A stretch of DNA of 64,000 nucleotides, taken from contig JACONQ010000008.1 of assembly GCA_014281115.1 (NCBI GenBank), forward strand, positions 558,001-622,000, read 5' to 3'. The number at the start of each line of letters is the position of its first letter. The stretch's first letter is position 1. Position numbers and translations under genes: made by a program. Under the pieces are notes generated by a model, which worked only from the letters and a program-made list of their open reading frames with translations, was not told where the DNA came from and searched no databases. This document shows, one piece after another, positions 51,484 to 63,556 of this stretch. This DNA comes from Laburnicola sp. R22_1 (lineage: Eukaryota; Ascomycota; Dothideomycetes; Pleosporales; Didymosphaeriaceae).

Positions 51484-52924
51484 TTCGCGGTCGCCGTGAG
51501 CTCGGCCGGCGCTCAGCTGCTGGTAGAGATAGGGTGGGTGCAAGCTGTTGACTTGCAGGTTGAGTTTAGTGGGCGTAGAACGCTAGCCTATGAAATAATG
51601 CGCGACGTGAAGCGCACGGACCCAGCCGTGCGACGGCAGGAGCGGCTCCTGCGCTAATCTTGATCGGGAAGCGAAGGTGAAAGCCTCTATAGATACATTA
51701 CAAGTGTTTCACATGTGTTTGCCTTGCGTGAATTATCGACAAGCATAAAATTAGACAAGTTTGCGATGGAGTCCAAGTGCGGCAATAGCTTGAAATGAAT
51801 CGTCCTGAGTACTAATCTTTAAAAAGGCGATGAGGAGAACCTTGGAAGGTTCTGAGGTTGTGCGCGCACAAATATGTCCATGGTCCATTGTGCTCCTCAA
51901 CAGTGAACTCTCTAACAATGTAACCATTACCGTCCACAGTTAAGATGGCGAACGGCGCATGTCCATAATTATCTAGAATGCCCATGTGGACATCCGGTGG
52001 ATGGCAAGCACGATCAACTTGGGTAGATAACCCTTAGAGTATCGAAACAACTGTTCCTGCGTTTTAGAATTAAGCGCGACACCGCAACATAAGCCTGTTT
52101 GCACAAGTCTACAATCGAAGCGATACTTGCCCTCCAACCACTAAACAACCCCAGCTCCAGACTGAAAATCCAAATGATACCACACGATCTCCCCACTCGA
52201 ATGCCTACTTCACTAATCTGCAGTACAACAAGCCCACCAAGCCAAAAAGAATCAAAAAATCATTAAACTACCCACCCCAAGCAAAACACACCCCCAAGCA
52301 ACGCCTCCAAATTCTCTGTAACATATACCATCTCACACGGATTTATCACTCATCCGCCTAGACTATCTTTATTCGCCGTACTTTTTTCCCCTCGGTGTGA
52401 CCATACACGCATACCCTAACTACATACATAAGCTCCACCGTCCACGTGCATGTCCCAATACAAACTCGTAGAGTATAGATCAAATCTCACAAGATGTGTC
52501 CATTACGGGATTCCTCCCCTTCGGATCCTTTGTTTGTTTCTGAGCGTGGATTCCAACGCGCTGAGATGAAGCAAAGCGGGGTAGATGGGGGTACCTATGG
52601 TATGATGAGCAAAGGCGGGCGGTATTGGACACTCGGATAATACCAAGAGAAATGATGGATTCGAGGGGGCATCGCGCGTTGGATAGACTGTCCACCGGGA
52701 TATCGAAGGAGCGAGGATAATCGAAATCGCATAGACGGTACTGGGTGTGAAATTCCTTGGATGTGCGCTCCCATTGTCGTTGGTGTCCTCCCGCGCTTTA
52801 CCACCTCTCCATATCTTATGCCAGAACGACATCTCATCTCCTTCCCTCACATCCCCTCCCACCCCCACCCCCATCCCCATCCAGTAAATCACACACCCCA
52901 ACCCCCCTCCCAGCTGTCTACCAT
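51484..52924. other. Intergenic, no gene seen
   Basis: Upstream region of the E2 gene (-) and 3' region of the small Cys-rich gene (-). 52190-52480 is AC-rich. A 132-codon minus-strand frame (52503-52901) lacks any family feature. Confidence 0.55.
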
Positions 52925-53125
52925 CTACTTGCTAATCTTCTTCCACAAACACTTCTCACACATCCCCTGACTAATATGCACCACCTTATGCTCCTCCTTC
53001 CCACACGGCATGCCCAGCCTCCTCTCCTCGGACTCCTCGCACAGCCTCAACAGCGGCTTGTTCCCCGGCTGCGGCTGCGGCACCCAGTGGTTGCACGAGT
53101 GGATCGTGTAGTGGATGGCGCACAT
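52925..53125 (-). CDS. Small Cys/His-rich protein (66 aa)
   Basis: Begins MCAIHYTIHSCNHWVPQPQP, then LLRLCEESEERRLGMPCGKE and ISQGMCEKCLWKKISK. Six Cys and five His, with HSCNH near the start and a CxxC at the end, suggest a small zinc-binding protein. The MC(x)IHY..H.C.H opening resembles a class of short fungal proteins of unknown function. There is no signal peptide, so it is not an effector-type secreted Cys-rich protein. The frame extends upstream to 53200 but without conserved features; Met 53125 is preferred. Moderately sure it is real; function unknown. Confidence 0.55.
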   Translation of the reverse strand: MCAIHYTIHSCNHWVPQPQPGNKPLLRLCEESEERRLGMPCGKEEHKVVHISQGMCEKCLWKKISK

Positions 53126-55436
53126 TTTGTCTTCCTTAGGGGTGGGGGGAAAGCGAAGTTGAGGCGTTGGCGTAGTCGTTGGCGTTGCGACGCGCCGCAC
53201 TGAGGGAAGTTGGTTCCGTTTGACGTTCTTTTTTTTCTCGAGATGCGGTTACGACGGTTTGGACGGATTGCGCAAGCGTGGGAGGAAGAGAGAGAGAGAG
53301 GACGTTCGAAATTCGCGAGCGCGGTACGTGGTTCGGGGAGCTTGGTGCGCAAACGTCGTCGTCGTCGTCGTCGCCGTCGCCGAAGGAATGAATGCTACTG
53401 CGCGGTTTCTCTTTTCCGCGTCTGTCCGCCTGTCAAGGTACCCCGCGCAATGAACGCGATGAACACGTCTTGAATCCCAGCTTTCCCGACTCCTCGCGAC
53501 GTTTCTTAGTATCTATTCCTCGTCGTCTTTTCCCCAAACGTGCATGACCCGCGGCCCTAATTTGGTGTTCGCAAGCCGCACAGCAATCTCTATCCAAGAT
53601 CCACCAGGACTTCAGACAAAGTAAGAGGGAGGAAGTGAAGAAGTTTCCTCGCAAGGCTCCCTCTGAAAGCAAAACGAAGAAGCAAGCAAGAAGCAAGAAA
53701 CAAGAAACGCAACCTCTACAAGAAAAAAGGCCACGTCCCCTCCCTCCCCTTGCTAGGTAGGCAATAAAAACGCAAAAAATAAACAAATCCTCTTCTTGCT
53801 AAGATTGCGCAACACGACACGCGACACGACGCTCCGTCCAGCAAGAAAAAAAGCAAAGAGCAAAAAAACCGGCGCAAACGCCAACATGCAATCAACAATG
53901 GGGAAAATGCCACCCACCCGCCCACCACCAGGAACGCAGATCGCTCATCCAACGTCACACGAGATGAGCCCTCCCTCCGTCAAGCAAGGGAGGGCGAGCG
54001 GAGGGCGCCCATCATGTCATACCGCCTGTTTCTCTCCATCGCATCGCATTCGCAATGGTCATGACTGTGTAAAAGAAAAGAAAAATGCAGGACTACCTAG
54101 ACCAGGGCCAAGCGGGACGCACGCGGGGAAGCAAGCCTCAGCAGCCGAACGCAAGGTCATTGGCAGGGAAGCAGTGCCGTGGAGAAAGGGAGAAAGAGAG
54201 AGAGAGCTGGGGTTGCATATGGTGGTGCCGGCTTCAAGCCACAACTTTACCTGGGGCCTGAATGCATGGGGGCGTTCGCTGATGGACCCGGGTGGTTCCA
54301 CGCCTGCATGTTCCCTGTGTAGGTATTCTCCCTCCCCACTACGGAATCATCATGCGAAGAATCCTCCCGTCTGGCTCGGACGTACACCTGCCCCAGGTGG
54401 GCATGAGTGTGTGTGTCTATGACGCGGGCAGACGTGGATGCCAGGGCAGACGGGCGGGCGGTCTCGCATGTGAATGCGCATCCCTCGCTTAGTCGCAAGC
54501 GCATACGTACATGCATATAATATGCAAACAATTATACAAATTTCCCAGGCGGAACGAGCCGAGCTCTTGTGATGGCGTTTCCTGCGATCGGCGCGATCGT
54601 CCCAAATCCCAATGCTGTGGGTTAGGCTAGAGCTAGATTGGGCGACAGGTGGTGCAGTGCATCGCATCGCGTCGCATCACAGTAAAAGCTTACCAACAAG
54701 ACACCTGGGCACACACCCAGGGCCACACCACATAACAAACCAGGCAAAAAAAAATACCTAGACTAGACAACAAATGATAGTATGTGCAGGGTAACCGTAT
54801 CCGCGCCCCTCCAACATTACCATACCCAGCACATCTTCCCAAAAAAAAAAATAAAATCTTGGAAACTCACCCACCCAACCCGTGCATTTTTTCATTCATT
54901 CATATTAGTTTATAGTCGACCAAACCTTTTACAGATTATAAGATTTAATAGCAAACACAACTGAGGTTTAATAGCTAAAGTACGTAAAAAAAAAGGGCGC
55001 GATTGGGATCAGCCACAGTGGGGAGCCGAAGCATGACCAGATGCAGTCAAAAGCAGCTAGTGTAGTCTAGTCCTTGGTCTTGACCACGACACAGGATGCG
55101 TCTCCACCTTCTCCCACCATCTACCAAATTACACTACGCTATTTATCCTTTACAAGGACTTTGCATAATAGCGCGAGTGAACATGCGGCATATAGGCACC
55201 TGTTTTAATAAAAAACAGCTGCTCAGGTGGTGATGTAAGCAAGGCAGGTAGGTGATGTAGGCTAGACTGATGCATCAGCGCAACATATATCCCAAGTATA
55301 TACAATCTATATGCTCTACAGCATCCCCAAACACCCTAGGTATGCCATGTCATATATGCAATCCATCCATGCATCTCAGGCCGCGAAGCCTTCCCTCCCT
55401 CTCTCTTTCCAACCAGTTCTAGCAAAAAACACCCCT
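53126..55436. other. Gene-poor region with microsatellites
   Basis: 2.3 kb. (CGT)n at 53354-53382; A-rich purine tracts 53620-53880; 54780-55300 AT-leaning with short A runs. Frames up to 208 codons (53796-54422) are Lys/Arg/Ser-rich and featureless. No supported gene. Confidence 0.6.
53354..53382. repeat. (CGT)n microsatellite
   Basis: Perfect CGTCGT units followed by CGCCGTCGCCG. The codons read as Arg or Val runs in different frames. Confidence 0.95.
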
Positions 55437-57826
55437 CTATACAGACCCCTCCTCAACCCCCCTCAGCCCACTCGTAAGCCCCCTCATCCTCCTCCCCAAC
55501 AAATCATCCTCACTCGCCAAACTAACCAGGCTCCTCCTCCGCCCCTTCTTCCCCCTCGTGCTCGCCCTCGTATTGCGTACCCGTCCGCCGTCCCCATTCG
55601 CCTTCTGCCTGGGTGCCTCTTTGCTCGCACCAGGTGGACTCTTCGCCTTGTTCTTGGAGAAACTCATCTCCAACGGTCGGTCATCGTCGCCCGAGGAAGC
55701 CGTGCCAGAGCGGTGATGATGTCCTGATCTGGCCCCGGAAGTAGAGAGGCCATTGACAGCCTCGACAAGTCCAGGGTGCGAGCCAAAGTAATCGCTACGG
55801 TCCTTGTCACGATAGCGCCTGTCGGTGTCGTCCTCGGGCATGGACGTAGCTCCGGCCGTCACGAGTCCGTTTCTTTCGTCCAGATCGAACGCCTCGCCCA
55901 TCCATCTCGCACACCGGTTGATGTACTTCCACCCCTCGGGGAATACACTCACAAACTGCAAAAACCCGTGACTGATACCGGGAATCAGATCCACGTTGAT
56001 CCAATCTTCTTCCCGCCACTCTCCCCGTGCCCAATCGAGGCCCATTTCCTTCCCATACGTCCAGTCGGCGCGCTTAGCCTGGCGCAAGCGGCCCGCGAAG
56101 ATGACCGTATCGTCGACGAGCGGGTCGCGCTCGCCCGTAAGCATCCACGTGCGTGGGAACTTTGCGAGGAGGGATTCGGGCGCGAGGAGCGGCGAGAGGA
56201 GATAGTCGGTGCTGAAATCGGGACGGTTGTGCGGACCAATGTAGAGGATGATCATGGCGCGCATCATTTCGGGAGTCAAGATTCGGTCGCCGAAGTAGGA
56301 TATCATACTGGACATGGCGAGACGCGTTTTGAGCGCTGTGGGAGGAGCGGTTGGGACGGGCGTTTGGGGGGGCGTCTTTGGTGTTGCAGCGCCGGGTGAC
56401 TGCATTATTTGACTCGATACTACGCCGTTAAGATTGCTGAACGTGTGGACCGGAGGTAGTGGGTGACTATCTCTACCGGTATGCGCTGCAGACAGATGGA
56501 TAGCGGTTTGCGGAGAGGCGAGCACCTTCTCGCTTGTCGGCGTGGGAGCGGCAGGCGCAGTGCGTTGCGTCTTCGGTGGGCTCTCGTCCTCGCTATCAGA
56601 ATGGTCCGAAGCGCCAGGCGTATTCGGAGCCAGATGGCGATAGTCGTCGCTCTTTTGCCGCAAAATCGGTCGGTTCTGCTTGCGCGCTTTCCGGTCGCGG
56701 ATCAGGGCCATTTGCTCGTCCGTCATCCAGTTCCCGATGTTCATATCGAGCGCCGGGTACATGAGAACCACGCCCACAGGAGGTGGTAGTTCGCGCTCGC
56801 CTTGCCACCGCCTTGTCTCAGTAGACGCAGCCTGCAAGATCATCAGCACCATGCCCACGGTCAGATTCCCACCTGCGGAATCGCCGCTCACGACAATCTT
56901 GGGCTCCTGCTCCCCCGACAGTCCCATAGAGCGTCCCCTCGTGGCAACAATCGAATGGTAGACATCGTAGCACTCGTTCAACGCATACGGATAGGGCCAC
57001 TCGGGCGCTTTCCTATAGTCCAGACTCAGCACCGGTAACCCCGTCTTGGACGCCCAGCCCATCAATTTGTCCTCGTGATTCCTCGGGTTCATCGCCACGA
57101 AGCCGCCGCCGGGAATATCCAGCACCACCTTGTGCTGCTTCTTCAGGGCCGAGAGCGGGCCGTTGAAGTACAGCCACCCAATCACCGGGTCCTTGTAGCT
57201 GCTCTCCCTGGGCCTAGGGATCCGAATCTTGCGCGGCGGATACCACATCAGCCTCGGGCGCAGCAAACTCGTCACGGCGGCCAAATACGGCGTCGTGCCC
57301 TTCTCCCAGCTCACCCGCAGATGGTCCACGGTCAATGTTGCGCGCACCTTGCGCACCTTCTCGTCGGCTTGCTCCGCACATATCAAATAGTAGACGCTGA
57401 ACACCATGGACAAGAAGTCGCGCAAAGGCTTGTTCCGTATGCGCATGGCCGACCAAAAGCCGGCGTCGAGGGCCGTCGTCACCCATGTCGCACGGAAGTA
57501 GGAGTGGCTGTAGAGGTTCGCGAGAGGTTCGGGGCTCTCGAGGCCGACGAGCTTGCCAAAGTTGCGGGCCGTGTAGAGGTAGAGGAGCGTGATGAGGACG
57601 GTTTGCCAGACGGTCAGCTTCCTGGAGAGGAGGGCCGAGAGGCGGCGGATGAGCGGCGGGCCATGGCGGTCGCCCCTGCGTGGGCATTAGTCCTGGAGTA
57701 GTGGATGGGGTGAAGGAAGAGGGATGCAGCTTACCGGTAGAGGTAGAAGCTCCAAAACGACACGACTGTCAGCACCTGGATCTTGCGGAACTGCACCGAC
57801 GGCCGGCCCACGACATGGTCAATCAT
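55437..57826 (-). CDS. Hormone-sensitive-lipase-type alpha/beta hydrolase, membrane anchored
   Basis: Two exons, 57826-57735 and 57675-55437, 776 aa; the 59-nt intron (GTAAGC...ACGCAG) joins FWSFYLYR|GDRHGPPLIRRL. An N-terminal hydrophobic segment (VLTVVSFWSFYLY) and a second one (VWQTVLITLLYLYTA) suggest ER or lipid-droplet attachment. The catalytic domain has an oxyanion motif in variant form, VVLDIPGGGFVAMNPR near 217 (Pro replaces the usual His of HGGG), then LPVLSLDYRKAPEWPYPYAL, the nucleophile elbow GDSAGGNLTVG near 293, Asp in LTGERDPLVDDTV and His in GISHGFLQF. A ~100-residue low-complexity insert (Ser/Pro/Thr-rich) splits the domain, and a basic C-terminal tail follows. Expected to hydrolyse acylglycerols or steryl esters; the exact substrate is not readable. 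Confidence 0.86.
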
Positions 57827-58480
57827 GCCTTTGTCTTTTGCGCAGAATCCAAGCGTCTATCGCTTTATACACGGTGTCCGTCTTCTGGTGGGAGCTGTGT
57901 CGTCATATGCGCAACCGTATGGCCTTCATCGACGTCGTCGTTGCGAAGACACGTACGCCAGCAAGCAACAGTCGCGCGCGGTGAAGAGCAAGACGGGGCA
58001 AGCCATCCATCGAGCGCAGTCATCCGTGACTCCAGTCGCCTTGTTCTCCCGTCGGCCAGCGTGCATGTGACGCATCGTGTCTTTCGCCCGGGCGGGCTTC
58101 CGGGCATGTGACAACGCCTCAGGCCACCCGGGCATGTGAAAGTCGGTGACGTGACGTCGCCCGTGCACCAGCCACACATCCTTTCTACCTTCTCGCTAAC
58201 ACCACTTGCACCGGATATGACGAGAAGAGCACGAGTGAAGGGCAACGTCACAGCAACAAAATCCATGGACCAACGCCAATACCAACGCCGACTCCAATTC
58301 ATTAACAATTATTCCCCTACCTCCTCCTGGCAACGACCAAATGCAGGCGCCGTCACTTGCACGCCGAATGATTCCATCTCGTCACCTGTACAACCATCCA
58401 GCAGGCAGCCCGCCATTCCCAGCCCAAAGAAAATCCCCAAAAGCAGCATTAGACTGTGTTGCGTCCGACGCGAAGGAAAT
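57827..58480. other. Intergenic, HSL-like gene upstream / HMG gene downstream
   Basis: Promoter of the HSL-like gene and 3' UTR of the HMG-box gene, both on the minus strand. It holds short GGCCACCCGGGCATGTGA-like direct repeats near 58090-58140. No gene seen. Confidence 0.5.
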
Positions 58481-60644
58481 TCAGCCTTTACCAGTCCCCA
58501 ACCCTCGAACCCACTCTCCAACCTCGAACCCCACCCTCCTCAACGACGCCTCCGCAAATTTGCCCCCATTCTCCTTGACCACAGTCAAGCACCTGACCTC
58601 CTCGTTGAGCTCGACTTGCTTCCCTGCCTCTCTGCCTTCTTTGTCCCCGCTCTTGACGTAGATGGTGAGATCCGGACCCACGGTGCCACGCCAGAGAGTA
58701 GCCATCCACTGCCAGTGGTCCATCGGCGAGTATACGTCCTGGATGGGGATCCTGGATGCATATGCATCCGACGCACGGAGTTGGTAGGACGGCAAGATTA
58801 GGACGGGCTTAGCTGACGGGACAGGAGATGTAGGCGGCGTGGTCGAGGGCCCTTCTCTGCTTTCGACTTTGTCTGATGAAGACGAATGAGGGGAGCTGGG
58901 TGGTGTAACCGGTGTGGTGATGTACTTGATCATTTCTCTGCTCTTGCCGTGCCACTCACGAATGACATCGAAGTAATCCTCGAACGAGACGTCACCTTTG
59001 CCCTGTGGTTGCTTGGGCGGGTCGACAACACACGGGATGTAGTCTTTGTCCTTGGAGAGAAAGTCGTTTAGCCAGTCTGTGAGTTCCGTGACGGCGCCAC
59101 TGTCATCGCCTTCGACAGCAATGATGCCACCGCGGACTCGGACCGCTGGACTGGTTGGGCCAGGCTCCTTTAGTGGAGGTGTAATTCGGCCAAGGACTTT
59201 GATCTTGACCGAGTATGGCACGCTCATCACCATTGCTTCAACGCTGCGGCTCTGGTCATGTTGGTTGGGAACAAGAACATTCAGGTCAACAGAGGCGCGA
59301 CGCAAATCCCGCGGAGCCTCGCGTTGGGCCTCGCGCGGTGTTCGAGGTGGAGGCATGGTCGCTGTGTTGGGAGGCGAGTTGCGCATCTGGACAAGGGGAA
59401 CGGAATCGCGGCGGTTGAGACTGGAGCTCCAGTACGATCCGTCTGGTCTACGGCCATTGTTGCTGCTTGTAGGATAGTTGCTGTAGCGGCGTCTCTTTGA
59501 GTCAGGAGTCAGAGGGCTGTAACCATATTGGCCTGCGTCTTCGCGAGCTGAAGAGGGCACTTGGAGGGTGCTTAAGCTGGATGGGCCGGGAGCACGACGC
59601 CGGGCTGGTGACTCTAGGCTCAAATTACTCATGATGGGCGGCAAACGGATTGTGGGCGTGACCGCCTCCGAGATCCTGGGCAGTCTGAATGTGGGAGTAA
59701 CAGCACTGATCGAATAGGGGCTGGTGGGCGTCTTGATACTGCGTCCACCGCAACGAGGACAGCGGTACTTATCGACAGTCGTGTGTTGGACAGCTGGATT
59801 TAGTGGCTTGCCGACGCGGCGAGGCTGATAGCGGTAGTCAGGATACTGCTCGTGATGCTTTTCCTTCTCTGTCTGAACACTCGTGAGTCAAATTATTAGG
59901 AGCTGTGCCTTGTCGCAACATACCAGAGCTAAGTCCTGCCAGATCTTCTTTGCGTCGTCGCTCTGCGCTTTCCACTGTTCACCAATGATCTTGGAGATTT
60001 CGGGATTTGCAAGACCAGGGTTGGCGGCTATGATGGCATGCTGGTGGTGCTGCCGATAAAGAATAAATGCTATAAAGAAAGGCAAACGTCAGCCCCGCTC
60101 AGCGATATATAGCCGCAAACAAAGAGCACATTTCTTTGTTCGCCAATGAGTCACTTGGACGCGATAGTCGCCAACGGGAAGAAAGAGAGAACTCGGACTT
60201 ACCATTCCGTGGGCGGGGTATCTTTGGCTCTGGTTGGCAGAGACAGACGTGCTCGCCAGATCCCGTCGATGAAGCACTCAGCGGCGCTCTCAAGTCCGTT
60301 GGGCTGTCTCCGTCGACCATTTCCGCGCCGTCGAGCTCCTCGAAGGTGGAAGCTTCCCGTTTCTTTCCCAGCTTTGGAGAAGAAGGCGTTGATTCTGGTG
60401 AGGGGTGCTCATCGACATTGTAGTGGGCCAGACCAGAGGTAGGCGCAGAACGGAGCTCGTAGAACCTGCTACTCCTCCTCGCTGATCGTGAAGACTTGTC
60501 GTCTTCCATTGGCGAGTGAGAAGAAACATCGTCACTAACCTGCATGTTCGATCTGAAGTACCTCCTGGGAATGTTGTAGAAGGTCGCGATGGGGGGAGAT
60601 GGAGGACGGGGAAGAATTGGCGGCAGCACACGACTTGCCAACAT
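58481..60644 (-). CDS. HMG-box transcription factor (Ste11/Rox1-like)
   Basis: Sequence-specific HMG-box regulator, nuclear. Three exons, 60644-60203, 60069-59924 and 59872-58481; 1980 nt, 659 aa. The HMG box (residues ~143-210) is split by two introns: PKIPRPRN|AFILYRQHHQ, then NPGLANPEISKIIGEQWKAQ, KKIWQDLAL|TEKEKHHEQYPDYRYQPRRV. The single-box, MATA_HMG-like sequence resembles fungal mating and sexual-development regulators. Just after the box, DKYRCPRCGGRS is a CxxC zinc-knuckle-like motif. A Ser/Pro-rich tail carries a conserved-looking C-terminal segment (SVPYSVKIKVLGRI, WQWMATLWRGTVGPDLTIYV, RRVGFEVGEWVRGLG), perhaps a second domain. It is not a mating-type locus: no APN2/SLA2 neighbours. 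The Met at 60644 is the first in frame; Met 60545 (MQVSDDV) is an alternative. Confidence 0.88.
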
Positions 60645-61327
60645 TTTGGCTAAGCGACTTGTCAGGCCGAGGACGGCAGTAGCTTCAGATGGGTTCTTTG
60701 AGGGCAGAATTCATTGTCCCGTAAATAGGGAGGTGACTGGTACAGCCGGTCGAACTACCGCAACTGACAGCGCGCGTTCTTTGTAGCTATTATGAGCAAG
60801 CCACCTCTTAGGCTGTTCTCGCTTTGCGCCAGTCGGCAGCCGAGCCTGTAATTTTGTTATTCGAGACAGATGCGGCCGCCCCGTGGGTGCTCGCTAGCCA
60901 CGATTCTTTGTTCGCGGATCCACCAAAAACGGCCAAGACAGCGATACCGCTGAGACATTCCAGCGCAGTTATGCAAGGAGGCGACAATGTCACAACTCCA
61001 CAATAGCTGCACAAGGACGCTCTCGGGGAGCACGATGCCAGGAATGCAACCCTCCGGTTTGTGAAGAGGCCTCGGAACGGCCGCCACGCAGGCCAAAGCA
61101 TGGTCGAGTATTGGCCGTGTGCTTGACATGGCATCAATATCCCCAAGCACATGGCATCAATATCCCGGAGGAAATTTCAAGTCGAAACTGGCGGGCTTTG
61201 GTTTTCCCTTTTTGCCATTGGTTTCATGGGCATTGGCAGTCTCATTCCCGCGCACCAGGCGCGCGGCCTGTTTTCCGATTATTTGATGAGCACGTCCGCC
61301 GAGGTGAAAGTCGTCCCTGTTACCTAG
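60645..61327. other. Intergenic, HMG gene upstream region
   Basis: Upstream of the HMG gene and 3' of the GDSL gene (both -). It contains a 23-bp tandem repeat at 61126-61166 (ACATGGCATCAATATCCC twice). No gene seen. Confidence 0.5.
61126..61166. repeat. 23-bp tandem duplication
   Basis: ACATGGCATCAATATCCC occurs at 61126 and again at 61149, in direct orientation. Confidence 0.9.
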
Positions 61328-62451
61328 TTAGAGTGAGACAATGCGTTTGTGTGAAGGGCGTTCTTGCCAGAATAGGTGCGCATCAGGGTCAGAGCACATG
61401 TGCGCCTCGGCTGCTTGCAGATCGTCTGCGTTTGCGTCCGTCTTTGGTGCCAAACATGGTTCCTCTACTTCGTCAAACTGCGGCGCCAGTGAGCCGTAGC
61501 CGGCGTGGTCAGTAATTTGCTTCGCCCAGAGCTGCTTGGCGCGGATTTCGTTCAGCACGATATCGAAGACGTTTACCAGATAAAGGTCGCCCTTGTCCCA
61601 TTTGGCAGCCGCCTGAGACAGGACCGTGTTCCAATACGTGGACAGAAACACGGCTTGGTGCTGGCTCTGAGCGAACATGGTGGCTGACTCGTTCTTCTGG
61701 CTAGCAAAGCGTGGGAGCAATGTCACATCCATTATCCTGGGAGTGGCGACCTTGATGGGGGCGCCGACATGATCGGCGAGGATATCGAGATTGTGAAACA
61801 GCTGTTGCACGCTGCGGTCGATTGCCCGCATGGCGGCGTCTTTCTCCAGTCTGTAATATTGCAGCATATCCCAGGTACCAAAGAAGACGGTGAATACGGT
61901 CCAAGCATCACTCCCGGTGCGCCTTCCTAGTAGTCGCCACTTTTTCTGATCAAAGGCAATGAATTGTTGCACCTGGGTCTTGAAATCGAACACGGCAAGC
62001 GTCTCGGTCTTCGCGTCGCCCTTTGCGTCGGCGAGGATGTCTGAGTCAACCATGGAGCCTACGGCCTGAAGCCACGCGCTGAATGGGGCGGAACGTGCGA
62101 AATTGTCGATGAAGTCGCAGGTTAGCTGTCGCCTGTCAGTCACATTGCCCTTTTGGCAACAGGCGAGGAACTTGCTTCTTTGCACAGCGTCTCTACCCAA
62201 ACCTCGCCCTGAGCTGGACTCCTGTCTCGGGTCGATTGCCTGGGTGGTTCAGCCGTCCGATACTGGCCCGTATCGGACCAATCGTCGCCGAAGACGACAA
62301 GACGGCCTGGGCTCTGCTTCCACCACTCCGTCTCCGTTTGCATTGGTACGGTGTCTCGGAAGGGGGACGAGGACCGCTGCTGCCAGCCGAAGAAGAGGAC
62401 GACGGCGACAGCAGCTGTGGCGTAGACACGCAATCTGGTGAAGACCCTCAT
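61328..62451 (-). CDS. SGNH/GDSL-type hydrolase, secreted or membrane-anchored, nucleophile position altered
   Basis: Two exons, 62451-62176 and 62125-61328, 357 aa. The 50-nt intron starts GCAAGT (GC-AG class), has a GTGACTGAC branch and a GCGACAG acceptor, and joins VWVETLCKE|LTCDFIDNFARS in phase 0. The N-terminus MRVFTRLRVYATAAVAVVLF is a signal anchor or signal peptide. Block I reads RLVVFGDDWSDTGQYR: GDSL-family enzymes carry Ser at the third position of GDS, but codon 57 here is GAT (Asp). Other blocks are recognisable: QGEVWVETLC, the central YYRLEKDAAMRAIDRSVQ, DVTLLPRF, and a C-terminal DPDAHLFWQERPSHKRI in the place of the usual DxxH. Homologous fungal proteins are putative secreted esterases or carbohydrate esterases. 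Catalysis is doubtful unless a nearby Ser (Ser59) substitutes. Confidence 0.8.
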
Positions 62452-63556
62452 GCTGACGGCCGTCCACGGCAGACACTGTTCAAGGCAAACGAGTGTGAAA
62501 AGTGCAAAAGGCGCAGGCGATGGAAATTGCAGCAGCAAAAGCAAAAATGGGGTGTCTGTCGGGAGGCAGACGTGAGACCAAAGGAAAAGCCATGTCTTTG
62601 TGTGAAGTGACAACGACTCACTGATCAGGCCCGCGACGGCCAGGCAGCCCTGATGCTGCGACACGGCGTGATTGGAGAACTTGGAGTGCTGGTGGGGCGC
62701 AGGAGGGGGTGAAGCCAAGGCCGGCACCAAACGGCTGTGCGGCAAATGCAAGCAAGAGAAAGAGAGACACGAAACACGGCGAGCTGCCTCCTGCGTCCCA
62801 CAGATGCCGGCGGGTGCGTGCATTGTGATCAACATGGAAATTGTGACAGCATGGCGAAGAGTCAAGACCCTGGCCACCGGAAAGAGGAACTTGTCCGAGT
62901 GCCGACTTCCGGAGTCCTGACGGTGCCGATGGCGCTAGCTTCTCATCCGTCACCAAGCAGATCGATGCTGATGAACGAAATGCATACTGAACAGTGAACA
63001 CCCAAGCAGCTGTCGCGTTACATACAGTACACGTCTCCCCCAATGGCCATGCATACGTGTTACAACCACCCGCACGAGAGCCAACACCAGCAATTGACCT
63101 CGAACCGCATAAGACGACGAACAACGCAGATGCATGCATCCAGCGCCTTCGCTCGGGTCTCAAGACCATAAACACGGGAATGATCTACCTATTCACTACT
63201 CACTAATTACATCCTACTCGTTGGATTCTGTCCTGGGGGCGAGTTCGAGTCCTCGCACGACGCAGAAACGAGAACACAACACAGAAACGAGAACACAGGA
63301 GGCACCATCCACCCAGTACCTAGCATACAGTGACAGTAGCACCAAACAAGCTACACATACACCCCATACCCGATACCTAATCCAACTCGCCACAGAGTGT
63401 TTCACAAACAAACTCATCATTCACCATTGTTTCCACGTTTCACACCCCCCATATCTATTCATCAACCTTATCCCTGCTCCACACAACCTCACAACCCCAC
63501 AAGCAAACCCCAACCTCAACCTCAACCTCAACCCCAGACTCCCCACAGCACCTCCA
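62452..63556. other. Intergenic, divergent
   Basis: Upstream of the GDSL gene (-) and of the small plus-strand gene. The minus-strand GDSL frame stays open to 62877, but that part is leader-like. 63258-63300 has two ACGAGAACACA(A/G) repeats. A TTCGAGTCC-like box near 63242 is not part of a tRNA. No gene seen. Confidence 0.5.

Noticed and set aside
53796..54422. 208-codon plus-strand frame
   Set aside because: Lys/Ser/Pro-rich, starts in A-rich tracts, no conserved block or plausible promoter.
58481..60644. Mating-type (MAT1-2) locus
   Set aside because: An HMG box is present, but there is no APN2, SLA2 or COX13 nearby, the protein is much longer than MAT1-2-1, and it carries extra C-terminal sequence.
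63225..63285. tRNA-like segment with a TTCGAGTCC box
   Set aside because: The surrounding bases do not form the T stem of five pairs with a seven-base loop, and no D arm, anticodon arm or acceptor stem can be drawn.
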